The notes under the pieces are model-generated. The model searched no databases. It worked only from the letters and a program-made list of their open reading frames with translations, and was not told the origin of the DNA. The translations under genes and the position numbers were made by a program. A stretch of 64,000 bases of DNA from Schauerella fraxinea. GTDB taxonomy: Bacteria; Pseudomonadota; Gammaproteobacteria; Burkholderiales; Burkholderiaceae_B. The stretch lies in the NCBI GenBank assembly GCA_030849965.1, contig JAVDKL010000001.1, positions 910,454-974,453 of the forward strand. The letters are read 5' to 3'. Positions within the stretch are counted from its first letter, which is position 1, and every line of letters begins with the position of its first letter. Positions 7,347-16,143 of this stretch are shown here, piece after piece.

Positions 7347-9564
7347 ACTCGCGCTGCACCGGCCAACGCCCGCGATCGATCGTGCGGATCTGGCCAGCGA
7401 TCGTGGCGGACGCGCCATCGATCTGGTCCACACCCCAGATATCGATATCGGCTAGGATCAGGGTGCTGTACGCATCCTCTTCCCGCATCTGCGCACCGAT
7501 GGCCTTGAGGGTATCGATGACCTGCGCAATATCGGCATCCGCGCCCACGCTCACCCGCACGGCGGCATTGCCGATGCCGCGATTGGTGTTGTTGACGGTG
7601 GTGACCGAACTGAACGGCACCACGTGCAACGAACCGTCGCCGGCACGCAAGCGCACCGTGCGAATCGAGAGGTGCTCCACCGTACCGGACACCCCGGCAA
7701 CGGTGACCGAATCGCCCACCTGCATCGCATTTTCCATCAAGAGGAAAATGCCCGTGATGAAATCCTGCACCAGCTTTTGCGAACCGAAACCCAACGCCAC
7801 GCCGATGATGCTGGCGCCGGCCAGAAGCGGCGCGGTGTTCACGCCCAATTGGCTCAATGCCGTCAGCAACACGATGACGCCGATCACGATGAACACGATC
7901 GTGCGCATCATCGGGATCAGCGTGCGCAGGCGCGCCACACGCATCATGTCGCCCGCGTCGGTCCACCGCTCGATGCGGCGGCGCAAGCCCCACCCCATCG
8001 CCTCCCACGTCACCACGGCGAGAATCGCCGCAATCGCAATCGTGAGCATCGCCGACGCCAAGCGACGTCCGATCGTGCCGGTGGCGAAGTTCTGCCACAC
8101 ATCCAGGCCCCAAGACTGCAGCAGGATCAGCACCGTCAGGACGGCAATCGTGGCATGCACCACGCCGCGCAACCAGCGCCGATAACGCAACGCCGCGCTG
8201 GACATCGGCACAGCGGCGTTCCCGTCGGCGTCCGCGGCGGGTGCCGTGCGCTGAAAACCATTTTCGATGGCACCGGTCACGATGATCGTCACGATGTGCG
8301 CGCCGATCAGCACCGCGGCCGACACAGCGAAAAAGTGCAGCACCCGCTGAAAGCCGTTGTTCACGCCCAGGGCCCAGACCAGCCAGATCGCCGCGATAAA
8401 GATGATCGCAGCCACCGTCCAGGCGTCGGCCGCAAACGCGCGCAAACCCGCAAACCGAACGGGCGCGACCCCTGCCTGCGTGCCCCGGATCAACGCCTTC
8501 ACACGGTGCCGCGTCTGCACGATCATCACGATCAACATGATGTGTACGATCAACGAAGCCGTCTTCAAAAGGAGTGTGCGAAAGATCGGATCCACGCCCA
8601 CCGCGACCAGAATCTCGGCCACGGCCATGCCATAGGCCGAAATGAAGAAGATGGCGTACGCCCAGCGGAACAGATACCGCGCTCGGGCATCGGTCATGTG
8701 CAAGAGCCGCAAGCCTTGTCCACGCGGGGAGATCAACAGGCGCGACACAGCCACTGCGACGCGCACGGAAACGAAGGCGTTCACGAGCAGCAGCACGACA
8801 CGTTGGCCCAACGTGCCGGCGCCAAACAGCGACGCGGTCATCAAGCCACTGGCGGCCAGCAGCGCCAGCATCGGGAGTACATCCAGCAGCGCATCGCCCA
8901 CGGCATAAGGCACCCGCCGCAATAGCGCCAGGCGGCTGTGCCCAACGCGTGCGGCATGATCGGCGATCAGCTTGCGAGGCCGCCGCAAGCCGAAGCGTCC
9001 GATGGCTTCGCACACCACAGCGACCAACACCACCAACAAAAACGACCCCACATCGCGCAGCACATCGGCACGCGATTGCCCGTCGAACGAAAACGACTGA
9101 TGCCAGACGCCGGCACTGCGGATCTGACTCAGTGCCGCCAGCGACTCGCGGCCTTGTTCCGTCATGCTGGCAAACCAGCGCTCGATCGCGTTGAATACCT
9201 GGTCGAGCAACCCGTTTTCCACCAGCGGGCTTTCGGCGGCCGGCGGCGCCGCAGCCGGCGTCTCGGCCGGTGCGGGCGCTTCGCCGGTTGGCGTCGAAGA
9301 CTCGGCCGGCGCCTCGGCGGCGGGTGCGTCGGGATCGCCGCGGCGCGGCGTGGTCACACCGCTGCGGCGATCGGCATCGTCACTGGTCGGCGGCTTCACC
9401 GCCGGGTCGGCATTGCGGGCGTCTGCCGGCGCGGCCCGTGTCGCAGACGCGGGTTCGCGCTCGGCCGCCATTGCCTGCATGCCCACAAGCGCGCAGGCGA
9501 AGCCCAAGGCGCCAACTGCAACCGCAGCGCCCAAACGGTGTTTTACGTCTTGCCAACCAAACAT
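7159..9564 (-). CDS. MscS-family mechanosensitive channel (large, YbiO-like)
   Basis: An 801-residue inner-membrane protein. It has a signal peptide (residues 1-34), a Pro/Ala-rich periplasmic linker to about 110, many predicted membrane helices, and near residue 590 the MscS pore and beta-domain signature (LAGASIIGVALGFGSQKLVQ, then GIFLLMENAMQVGDSVTV). Such channels release solutes on osmotic downshock. ATG 9564 is preceded by AGGAAA. It follows the aldo/keto reductase gene by 12 bases and may share its transcript. Its Pro/Ser/Ala-rich last 60 codons are antisense to the end of the monooxygenase gene. Confidence 0.88.
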   Translation of the reverse strand: MFGWQDVKHRLGAAVAVGALGFACALVGMQAMAAEREPASATRAAPADARNADPAVKPPTSDDADRRSGVTTPRRGDPDAPAAEAPAESSTPTGEAPAPAETPAAAPPAAESPLVENGLLDQVFNAIERWFASMTEQGRESLAALSQIRSAGVWHQSFSFDGQSRADVLRDVGSFLLVVLVAVVCEAIGRFGLRRPRKLIADHAARVGHSRLALLRRVPYAVGDALLDVLPMLALLAASGLMTASLFGAGTLGQRVVLLLVNAFVSVRVAVAVSRLLISPRGQGLRLLHMTDARARYLFRWAYAIFFISAYGMAVAEILVAVGVDPIFRTLLLKTASLIVHIMLIVMIVQTRHRVKALIRGTQAGVAPVRFAGLRAFAADAWTVAAIIFIAAIWLVWALGVNNGFQRVLHFFAVSAAVLIGAHIVTIIVTGAIENGFQRTAPAADADGNAAVPMSSAALRYRRWLRGVVHATIAVLTVLILLQSWGLDVWQNFATGTIGRRLASAMLTIAIAAILAVVTWEAMGWGLRRRIERWTDAGDMMRVARLRTLIPMMRTIVFIVIGVIVLLTALSQLGVNTAPLLAGASIIGVALGFGSQKLVQDFITGIFLLMENAMQVGDSVTVAGVSGTVEHLSIRTVRLRAGDGSLHVVPFSSVTTVNNTNRGIGNAAVRVSVGADADIAQVIDTLKAIGAQMREEDAYSTLILADIDIWGVDQIDGASATIAGQIRTIDRGRWPVQREFNRRVWLRFRELGIPLANPRETWVRDAIPPEGAVQPEAPAASESPTASDGSAGGPTPGGRAG

Positions 9565-9576
9565 CGATGTTTCCTG

Positions 9577-10584
9577 CTACTTGCGCGCGGGGCGCCCTTC
9601 GATCGGATAAGCGGGGTCGTTGTACCCCGGCGTGGAGGGATGGCCGGCTGCGATCAGCGAATCGACAAACGCGTCGTCTTCGGCCGTGACGTTGAAGTCC
9701 AGCACACGTGCATAACCATCCCAGTGCGCCTGCGTGCGCGGACCCACGATCGCCGATGTGACGATGGGGTTGCCCAGCACCCAGGCGAGCGCGAAGTCAG
9801 CAGCCGTCATGCCGCGCGTTTCAGCGTGCGCTTTGATGCGTTGCGCAATCTCGATCGATTCCGCACGAAACTCCGTCTGCATCAGGCGCTTATCCTTGCG
9901 AGCAGCGCGAGAGTCCTCAGGCGGTTCGGCGTTGGGCACGTACTTGCCGGTCAATACACCCCGTGCCAACGGACTATACGGAAACACCCCGATGCCGTAG
10001 TGCGCCGCAGCGGGCAACTGCTCGTTTTCAGCCTGGCGCGTCAACGCGTTGTACAAGGGCTGGCTGGCCACGGGGCGATCGATGCCCATTTCGTCGGCCA
10101 GGCGGCACACTTCGGCGATTCGCCAGCCGCGAAAGTTGGATAGGCCAAAATAACGGATCTTGCCCTGACGGATCAGGTCGGCAATCGCCCGCACGGCTTC
10201 GCCCAAGGGCGCCCCCGGCACTTCCTTGTGCAAGTACAGAATATCCAGATGCGGCGTATCGAGCCGCTTCAAACTCGCCTCGACGGCCTGATTGATCCAC
10301 TTGCGCGAAATACCCACGCCATTGGGCCCTTCGCCCGTCGGGTTGGCCAGCTTGGTCGCAAGCACCCACCAATCGCGATCTTGCTTCAGCGCCCGGCCCA
10401 CGACCCGCTCCGACTCGCCACCGTTGTATACGTCGGCGGTATCTATCGAATTGACCCCCAAGGCACGTGCCGATGCAATGATGTTTTGCGAGGTCGCCTC
10501 GTCGGTAGCGTCGCCAAACATCATCGTTCCCAACGTCAACGGCGACACCTTCAACCCACTGGCACCAACGTAGCGATATTGCAC
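9577..10584 (-). CDS. Aldo/keto reductase
   Basis: A 335-residue NADPH-dependent (beta/alpha)8 oxidoreductase. The catalytic tetrad is visible as NSIDTADVYNGG (Asp, Tyr), WVLATK (Lys) and DILYLH (His); the C-terminal half has the cofactor segment TSAIVGPRT. The start is taken as GTG at 10584: a GGAGAAGG ribosome site lies 6-8 bases upstream and the family starts with a Q-Y-R-Y-x-G segment. Earlier in-frame starts add only non-conserved residues. It is the first gene of a probable two-gene unit with the MscS channel. The substrate is unknown. Confidence 0.88.
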   Translation of the reverse strand: MQYRYVGASGLKVSPLTLGTMMFGDATDEATSQNIIASARALGVNSIDTADVYNGGESERVVGRALKQDRDWWVLATKLANPTGEGPNGVGISRKWINQAVEASLKRLDTPHLDILYLHKEVPGAPLGEAVRAIADLIRQGKIRYFGLSNFRGWRIAEVCRLADEMGIDRPVASQPLYNALTRQAENEQLPAAAHYGIGVFPYSPLARGVLTGKYVPNAEPPEDSRAARKDKRLMQTEFRAESIEIAQRIKAHAETRGMTAADFALAWVLGNPIVTSAIVGPRTQAHWDGYARVLDFNVTAEDDAFVDSLIAAGHPSTPGYNDPAYPIEGRPARK

Positions 10585-10650
10585 AGGCCTTCTCCTTGAG
10601 GTGAGAGGACGCCACACCACATGCGCCCCCGAATAGACAAAAGATAGACG

Positions 10651-10677
10651 AAAAAAAAGCCCCGCATGCGGGGCTTT
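10651..10677 (-). terminator. Intrinsic terminator of the cold-shock gene
   Basis: A perfect 10-bp stem (10656-10665 with 10668-10677, core GCCCCGC) and an AT loop are followed on the minus strand by eight T residues (10658-10651). It lies 17 bases after the stop of the cold-shock gene. On the plus strand there is no T tract, so it acts one way. Confidence 0.9.
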
Positions 10678-10693
10678 CTGAATTCTGCAGGCT

Positions 10694-10897
10694 TTACAGG
10701 ACCTGAATCTTCGTGGCTTGCGGGCCCTTTTGGCCTTGGCCGGACACGTAGCTTACTTTTTGGTTTTCTTCAAGCGTCTTGAAGCCATTGCCCTGAATTT
10801 CAGAGAAGTGGGCGAAAAGGTCTTTGCCACCGGCGTCGGGGGTAATGAAACCAAAGCCCTTTTCCGAGTTGAACCACTTAACAATACCGGTTTCCAT
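10694..10897 (-). CDS. Cold-shock domain protein (CspA family)
   Basis: A 67-residue OB-fold RNA/DNA-binding protein, the normal length for CspA. RNP1 is KGFGFIT (residues 13-19) and RNP2 is DLFAHFS (27-33). It acts as an RNA chaperone and is often cold- or growth-phase-induced. ATG 10897 has an AGGAAAG ribosome site. About 300 non-coding bases precede it, consistent with the long structured leader usual for csp genes, and a strong terminator follows. Confidence 0.96.
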   Translation of the reverse strand: METGIVKWFNSEKGFGFITPDAGGKDLFAHFSEIQGNGFKTLEENQKVSYVSGQGQKGPQATKIQVL

Positions 10898-11215
10898 GCT
10901 GTCTTTCCTAAATTAAGAACACGTCAGCTTCGGGTCGAATGAGACCGAATTCAATGCAGACGCACGCCATAATACCCCTTCCGATCCATCTTGGATACGG
11001 GAAAGCGACAGCGCAATGATAAGTAAACGTAAGCGAGCGCAAAACAGACCGTTGCAGATAGGCTAGATCCAACAATGGCGCGGCTTGCGAGCCGACTGCG
11101 CGACCGCAACGCTGTGTCAGGCCCACTACTTGCTATGAATTGTACAAACGCCTTCACTAGGCGCGGCACTTAAAACGCTGCATGGGGCAGCACAGCCGGA
11201 AAGAGGAGTAATCAC
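10898..11215. promoter_or_regulatory. Divergent region: probable csp leader and DUF3309 gene promoter
   Basis: No credible gene lies in these 318 bases. On the minus strand a TACAAT hexamer (11139-11144) is a fair -10 element. If used, it would give the cold-shock gene a leader of roughly 230 bases, as is common for cold-shock mRNAs. No good -35 was found for it. On the plus strand a GAGGAG ribosome site (about 11202-11207) serves the small membrane protein gene. Promoter calls here are tentative. Confidence 0.35.
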
Positions 11216-11371
11216 ATGCTAGGCACCATTCTACTGATCGTATTGATTCTGTTGTTGGTCGGCGCGCTGCCCAACTGGAACCACAGCCGCAACTGGGGCT
11301 ACGGTCCCACGGGCGGTCTGGGCTTGGTCCTCATCATCGTTATCGTCTTGTTGTTGATGGGACGAATCTGA
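11216..11371 (+). CDS. Small membrane protein, DUF3309-like
   Basis: A 51-residue protein made of two hydrophobic helices (TILLIVLILLLVGALP and GLVLIIVIVLLLMG) joined by a loop rich in Asn, Trp, Gly and Tyr (WNHSRNWGYGPTGG). This matches the DUF3309 family, often found near stress or envelope genes and of unknown function. A good GAGGAG ribosome site precedes the ATG. A hairpin ends the transcript just downstream. It is likely an independent, single-gene unit. Confidence 0.88.
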   Translation: MLGTILLIVLILLLVGALPNWNHSRNWGYGPTGGLGLVLIIVIVLLLMGRI

Positions 11372-11388
11372 CGCTCCTCAGTCAGACG

Positions 11389-11414
11389 CCCCTTACTCAA
11401 TAAGGGGACGTTTT
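11389..11414 (+). terminator. Intrinsic terminator after the DUF3309 gene
   Basis: A 7-bp stem CCCCTTA (11389-11395) with TAAGGGG (11401-11407), loop CTCAA, and TTTT at 11411-11414. It lies 18 bases after the stop. Confidence 0.6.
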
Positions 11415-11417
11415 GAA

Positions 11418-11452
11418 CAATGGGCCGGCTTGCCTCGCAAGCCGGCCCATTG
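11418..11452 (-). terminator. Perfect 16-bp hairpin at the end of the dioxygenase-rhodanese gene
   Basis: The arms 11418-11433 and 11437-11452 (core GGGCCGGCTTGC) are perfectly complementary with a 3-base loop. The hairpin begins directly after the stop codon at 11453. The T tract is weak (ATTGTT), so it may act partly as an RNA-stabilising or Rho-assisted end, or serve both convergent transcripts. Confidence 0.65.
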
Positions 11453-13684
11453 TCATTCTGCCGCCAGCACCGTGAAGCCGTGGGTACCGTCGCGCGCCAA
11501 CTGATCGACCAGCCCATACTCCCAGTCCAGATAGCCCTGCATCGCCGCAACCGGATTATCCGTGCCCTCGTAGGGACGCCGATAACGGTCGGTTGGCTCG
11601 ACCACCCAATCCGGCGCTTCCGCCGTCAGGCGTTCGCCCGCTGCCGTCCATCCTTGCGAGCCGTCACGCAGCACGTAAACCGTGGCCGCAATCCCCCACA
11701 CCCGCAGCATCTCAACCACGTCCGACCACCCATGCGCCGCCAAGGCGCCATCCGGGGAGGTCAGCACCACGCGCGTGATCCCAGGTGTGGACGCCAACAC
11801 CTTCGCCAACGCTCGCGCATCGGCGCGGCGAACATGCGACGCACCGGGCACATGCTGTTTGCGATAGTCCGCACTCGCGCCCATATCCACGATTCGCAAT
11901 GCTGGTGCCACTGTGGGATCGTCCAGCCACCCTGCCAGTGCAGCGCCATCGACCCATCGATCTTCCGGCACGTCCACGGCGCGCCATCCCGCCGCCGCAG
12001 GTTCGGCGGCCGGCCATTCGGTCACCGGCGGCGCATCATCCACCACGTGCACGTCCCATCCCATCTGGGCCAGCCACGACGCCGTCATGTTTGCCCGGAC
12101 GCCATCGTCATCGACCAGCACGATACGCGCCCCGCGCACCGCTGCCACATGATCCGTCTCCTGCACGAGTTGACCGCCGGGCGCACTGGCAAATCCAGGC
12201 AAGTGGCTGCGCGCGTATTCCTCAGGCGTACGCACATCCAGCCAATAGCAGGTGCGATCGGCCGGCTGCTGGAGCGCCTGCGCCAGCGATACGCGGGCCA
12301 CGCCGGCGCGGTCGGCCAGCCGCCGTGCGCGCGTTCGCGCATCGGTGCGCCATGCGTCCGCCACGCTCCCCGCATGCCGGCGCGACTGGCCTCGTTCGAG
12401 CGCCTGACCCGCCAACGTCCAACCGATGGTGCCGTTGCGCAGAGCGGCCACTGGATTGGGAATCCCTATATTCACCAGCGACTGCGTGCCGATAATGCTG
12501 CGGGTGCGGCCAGCGCAGTTAACGATCACCTGCGTGCGGGGATCGGGCGCCAGATCCTTGATCCGCAAGGCAAGCTCCGCCCCCGGCACGCTGATTCCGC
12601 CGGGAATGCTCATCGTGTTGTATTCGTCGAAACGGCGGGCATCCAGTACCACCACATCGGCGCGTGCATCGATCAAGGCCTGCACCGCCTCCGCAGAGAG
12701 CGACGGCGTATGGCGCTGCGACTCCACTAATTCGCCGAACGACTTGCTCGGCACATTGACGTCACGAAACAACTCACCTCCCGCGCGCCTCCAGCCAGCC
12801 AATCCGCCCGCCAGCAGGCACACGTCGACATAACCCAGTGCACGCAGCCGTTGCGCGGCCCGCCGTGCAAGGCCTTCACCGTCGTCGTAGACCACGATCG
12901 GCACATCGTGCCGCGGCAGGCGCCGCGCTGCATGCGTTTCGATCACGCTGTACGGCATATTGGCGGCGAATAACGGATGCGCCTCGGCAAACGGCGCCTC
13001 CTCGCGCACGTCGAGCAGCGCCACTTCGCGCCGCGCCATCAACGCCGCGCGCACGTCTTGCACGCTGCGATCGGGAATATCGCCGGGCAGCACACGCCAT
13101 AAATTAGGCAAGCCGATATCCGCATACCCGGAGATGAACGGCTTCACCGTGCCATCGGGTAGATACACTGCGCGCCGGATGGCACCGATATTGGCCCCGT
13201 AAACGTGAATGCTGATCGATACCCGATCGCTGAAGGTATTGGCCACCTGGTGAACGTCGCCGATCGATGGCGACACCGCTTCCACATCGCCCGGCTGCAA
13301 CGTTTTTTCGGCGCCGTGCACGCGCGGCACCCCATTTTCCAGCGTGAACGATTGCGCCCGTTCCGCGCCGCGCAGCATGCCGATCAATCCCCATACCGTA
13401 TGGTCATGGATCGGTGTGCCTTGACCGGGACCCCACACAAAGCTCACCACACTGAATCGCCCTGCCGGATCGGCATACAACAGATATTGCGTGTAGTGAT
13501 CTGGATGGGGCGCAGCATATGCCGGATCGAGCCAATCGTCGTATGCGACGAGCTGCCGCAAAAGCGCACCGCCATTATTTAATAGTTCAGATTCTGAATT
13601 ATTAAAATCGGCAAGTTTGGAAAACCCCTCAATAAAATCGCGAAAACGCGACCAATCGGGTTTTTCACGTCCGTACTCATCCAT
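11453..13684 (-). CDS. Thiol dioxygenase fused to four rhodanese domains
   Basis: A 743-residue fusion. Residues 1-195 are a cysteine dioxygenase-type cupin with iron ligands H93, H95 (PIHDHTVWG) and H145 (GDVHQVANT). Such enzymes oxidise cysteine or 3-mercaptopropionate to the sulfinate. Four rhodanese modules follow, at about 205-305, 325-430, 455-565 and 590-700. Only the second keeps the active-site Cys (NCAGRTRS, C390); the others have YDDGEG, VDDDG and TSPDG at that position and are probably structural or binding modules. Start: ATG 13684 with AGGAAA. It is a single gene diverging from the GGDEF-EAL gene and ending in a hairpin. Expected role: thiol catabolism with sulfur transfer. In relatives I recall the two halves as separate neighbouring genes. 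Confidence 0.88.
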   Translation of the reverse strand: MDEYGREKPDWSRFRDFIEGFSKLADFNNSESELLNNGGALLRQLVAYDDWLDPAYAAPHPDHYTQYLLYADPAGRFSVVSFVWGPGQGTPIHDHTVWGLIGMLRGAERAQSFTLENGVPRVHGAEKTLQPGDVEAVSPSIGDVHQVANTFSDRVSISIHVYGANIGAIRRAVYLPDGTVKPFISGYADIGLPNLWRVLPGDIPDRSVQDVRAALMARREVALLDVREEAPFAEAHPLFAANMPYSVIETHAARRLPRHDVPIVVYDDGEGLARRAAQRLRALGYVDVCLLAGGLAGWRRAGGELFRDVNVPSKSFGELVESQRHTPSLSAEAVQALIDARADVVVLDARRFDEYNTMSIPGGISVPGAELALRIKDLAPDPRTQVIVNCAGRTRSIIGTQSLVNIGIPNPVAALRNGTIGWTLAGQALERGQSRRHAGSVADAWRTDARTRARRLADRAGVARVSLAQALQQPADRTCYWLDVRTPEEYARSHLPGFASAPGGQLVQETDHVAAVRGARIVLVDDDGVRANMTASWLAQMGWDVHVVDDAPPVTEWPAAEPAAAGWRAVDVPEDRWVDGAALAGWLDDPTVAPALRIVDMGASADYRKQHVPGASHVRRADARALAKVLASTPGITRVVLTSPDGALAAHGWSDVVEMLRVWGIAATVYVLRDGSQGWTAAGERLTAEAPDWVVEPTDRYRRPYEGTDNPVAAMQGYLDWEYGLVDQLARDGTHGFTVLAAE

Positions 13685-13891
13685 TATTTCCTACCCTTCT
13701 TCGCTGCCCGCCCCCTGCCGAGGGCGGCATCTTTTGAAAATAAACATCACGCATTAAAGAACAAACACTGCCTTGCCGTAATTCTTTTCGGTAATATCCA
13801 TTGGATGGTTCAACTAGGAATCAGAATTGCTTAGGCCGACACTGTGCAGATGAAAGTCTCGTCTTTATGTATTCCGCGAGCGAGGTGTTAA
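13685..13891. promoter_or_regulatory. AT-rich divergent promoter region
   Basis: These 207 bases separate two divergent genes and are clearly more AT-rich than their surroundings (for example 13735-13805). No specific operator or convincing -35/-10 pair was identified. Confidence 0.3.
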
Positions 13892-16033
13892 ATGCCGTCG
13901 ATCATGCAATCGCTGCAAATCTGGCCGGCCTCCGCGTGCAAGCCCAACGCCGTGCCTTACGGTATACCACCCGGACTTGATCGGCGCGCCCGCGTGATTG
14001 CCAAGGCCCTGCGTGTGCCCTTCGCCGCAATCGCTCCCAAGGGCTTTCATGCTGTGAGCTGCCAGACCAATCGAGGCAGCCACGACGAACGGATAGCGCG
14101 CGCGGTCGTGGATGTGGAAACGTCCATGAAACCGGTCAACCTCGACTTACCGGCGCGGCATGGCGGCAAAGTCGCGTCATTCAGCGGCGTACCGATCTTC
14201 GACGATTGCCGGACGTTCCTGGGCGTGTTGTATGTAGTCGGCGACACGCCCCTGGCCGGCGCCGAACCGGCTCAGGCCGAGTTGATTGCGTCGTTTGCCG
14301 ACATCGTGGCTGAGCGCTTCGTCGCCCATCGTGTGGGTAGCGCCCGCAGACAAGCGCTGGCGCGTTTTCAACATGTGGCGGCAACGGCGTCCGATGGCAT
14401 CGTCTGTACCAACGATCACGGCCACATCACATACGCCAATGCGGCAGCCGGCCAGATTTTCGGCTACAAGTCGAACGAATTAGCCGGCAAACATATCGGG
14501 GTGCTGCTGCCCGCAGTCGTGCAAGATAACCACCAGCCCGTAATCAATTCGGACTATTTCGACGAAGAGAACGTGCCGTCGCGCGAGCCGATCGAGACCG
14601 AAGGCGTGCGCGCCGATGGCGGCGCTTTCCCCGCCGAACTGTTGCTGTCGACGTGGGAGGAAGACACACGCCGCGCGTTTGCTTTCATGGTGCGCGACGT
14701 ATCTACCCGCAAGCGCAATGACGAGCATCTCTTCAACCTGGCGCATTTCGACCCACTCACCGGTCTGCCCAATCGCCAGACGTTTCGCGTCATCATGGAC
14801 GAGTACGTCGCAGCCGAGCGCGAGTTTGGGCTGCTGCTGCTCGACCTGGATGCGTTCAAGGACGTCAATGACGCGCATGGGCACCACGCGGGCGACGACG
14901 TATTGATCGAGATTTCAGCGCGCCTATTGGCCGCCTTTCCGGATGTACCGGTCGTGGCGCGCTTAGGGGGCGATGAATTTGCCGTCATCGTGGTCGACGA
15001 GATCGACGGCGACGCGTTGCGTGCCCTGGGCAACAACGCTATCCGCCAGTTGATGGCACCAGTATCGACCGAACACGCGCAGGTGCGCGTGGGCGCGAGC
15101 GTCGGCATCTCGATCCACCCCAGCCACGGTGCCGATGGTCCAACCCTGCTCGCCAACGCCGACTTGGCACTTTACAAAGCCAAGGGCCGTGGCCCCGGCC
15201 GCGTCGAGTGCTTTACCGATCCCCTGCGGGCCGCGCTCGTGGCGCGACGCGACCTCGAAGATCAATTGCATGCCGCATGGCGCAACAATGAATTCGAGCT
15301 TTTCTATCAACCCCAGTTCAACATGACCGATGAACGGCTCATCGGCGCCGAAGCCTTGTTGCGCTGGCGGCATCCCGAACGCGGCCTGCTCACACCCGCG
15401 GCGTTTCTGGCGGTGCTCGAATCGTCTTCCCTGGTTGGCCCGGTGGGCGAATGGGTGCTGCAGGAAGCCTGTCGGCAAGCCCGCGCATGGCGCGCGCACG
15501 CACCGCGCGATTTTCGGATCGCGGTCAACCTGTTCGCGGCTCAAGTACTCGGCGACGATCTCGAGCGCCAGGTGCTTGCCGCACTCAATGCGGCCGACAT
15601 CCCGGCCTGCGCCCTTGAGCTCGAGATCACCGAGAACACCGTCCTCGCTCAAAACGATGCGTTGAACACGATGTGGCGGCGGCTCGTCGATGCGGGCGTG
15701 TCGCTCGCCTTCGATGATTACGGCACCGGCTATGCCGCCCTCAATCTGCTCAAATCGCTCCCGATTTCGCGTCTGAAAATCGACCGCACCTTCGTGTCGG
15801 ATGTGGTTTCCAATCGCGAGGATGCCGCCGTTGTTCAGGCAATTGTGTATTTGGGTAAGAACTTTGGGATGCGCGTGGTCGCCGAAGGCGTCGAAACACG
15901 CGAGCAGGCGCGCATGTTGCGAGCATTGCAGTGCAGCGAGGTGCAGGGCTATTTGTACAGCCCCCCCATCAGTGGGGCCGAATTTGCGGAACGTTTCCTG
16001 GATACCGTCCACGCAAAAGCCCGTCACATCTAG
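13892..16033 (+). CDS. GAF-PAS-GGDEF-EAL cyclic-di-GMP protein
   Basis: A 713-residue cytoplasmic protein with no membrane segment. An N-terminal GAF-like domain (about 30-150) is followed by a PAS domain (about 160-280, TASDGIVCTNDHGHITYANA), a GGDEF domain (intact GGDEF near residue 360, FDPLTGLPNR at its start) and an EAL domain (GAEALLRW near 487; EITENT, DDYGTGYA, KIDRTF, EGVET and QGYLYS all present). Both diguanylate cyclase and phosphodiesterase sites look intact, so it could make or break c-di-GMP under control of a small ligand or redox signal. A hybrid histidine kinase starts 110 bases downstream on the same strand. Confidence 0.92.
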   Translation: MPSIMQSLQIWPASACKPNAVPYGIPPGLDRRARVIAKALRVPFAAIAPKGFHAVSCQTNRGSHDERIARAVVDVETSMKPVNLDLPARHGGKVASFSGVPIFDDCRTFLGVLYVVGDTPLAGAEPAQAELIASFADIVAERFVAHRVGSARRQALARFQHVAATASDGIVCTNDHGHITYANAAAGQIFGYKSNELAGKHIGVLLPAVVQDNHQPVINSDYFDEENVPSREPIETEGVRADGGAFPAELLLSTWEEDTRRAFAFMVRDVSTRKRNDEHLFNLAHFDPLTGLPNRQTFRVIMDEYVAAEREFGLLLLDLDAFKDVNDAHGHHAGDDVLIEISARLLAAFPDVPVVARLGGDEFAVIVVDEIDGDALRALGNNAIRQLMAPVSTEHAQVRVGASVGISIHPSHGADGPTLLANADLALYKAKGRGPGRVECFTDPLRAALVARRDLEDQLHAAWRNNEFELFYQPQFNMTDERLIGAEALLRWRHPERGLLTPAAFLAVLESSSLVGPVGEWVLQEACRQARAWRAHAPRDFRIAVNLFAAQVLGDDLERQVLAALNAADIPACALELEITENTVLAQNDALNTMWRRLVDAGVSLAFDDYGTGYAALNLLKSLPISRLKIDRTFVSDVVSNREDAAVVQAIVYLGKNFGMRVVAEGVETREQARMLRALQCSEVQGYLYSPPISGAEFAERFLDTVHAKARHI

Positions 16034-16143
16034 ATTCTCTATATGGCTTCGGCCCTGGATGCCACTCGTATCATTACAATCTACGATTCGCTTCTTTGCG
16101 GCTTTTGGCCGTTCCTCAGGCCCACATCCGCGCAGGTGTCCGT

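Noticed and set aside
11139..11180. Complete sigma-70 promoter for the cold-shock gene
   Set aside because: TACAAT is a fair -10 element but no acceptable -35 lies 16-18 bases upstream; kept only as a tentative note.
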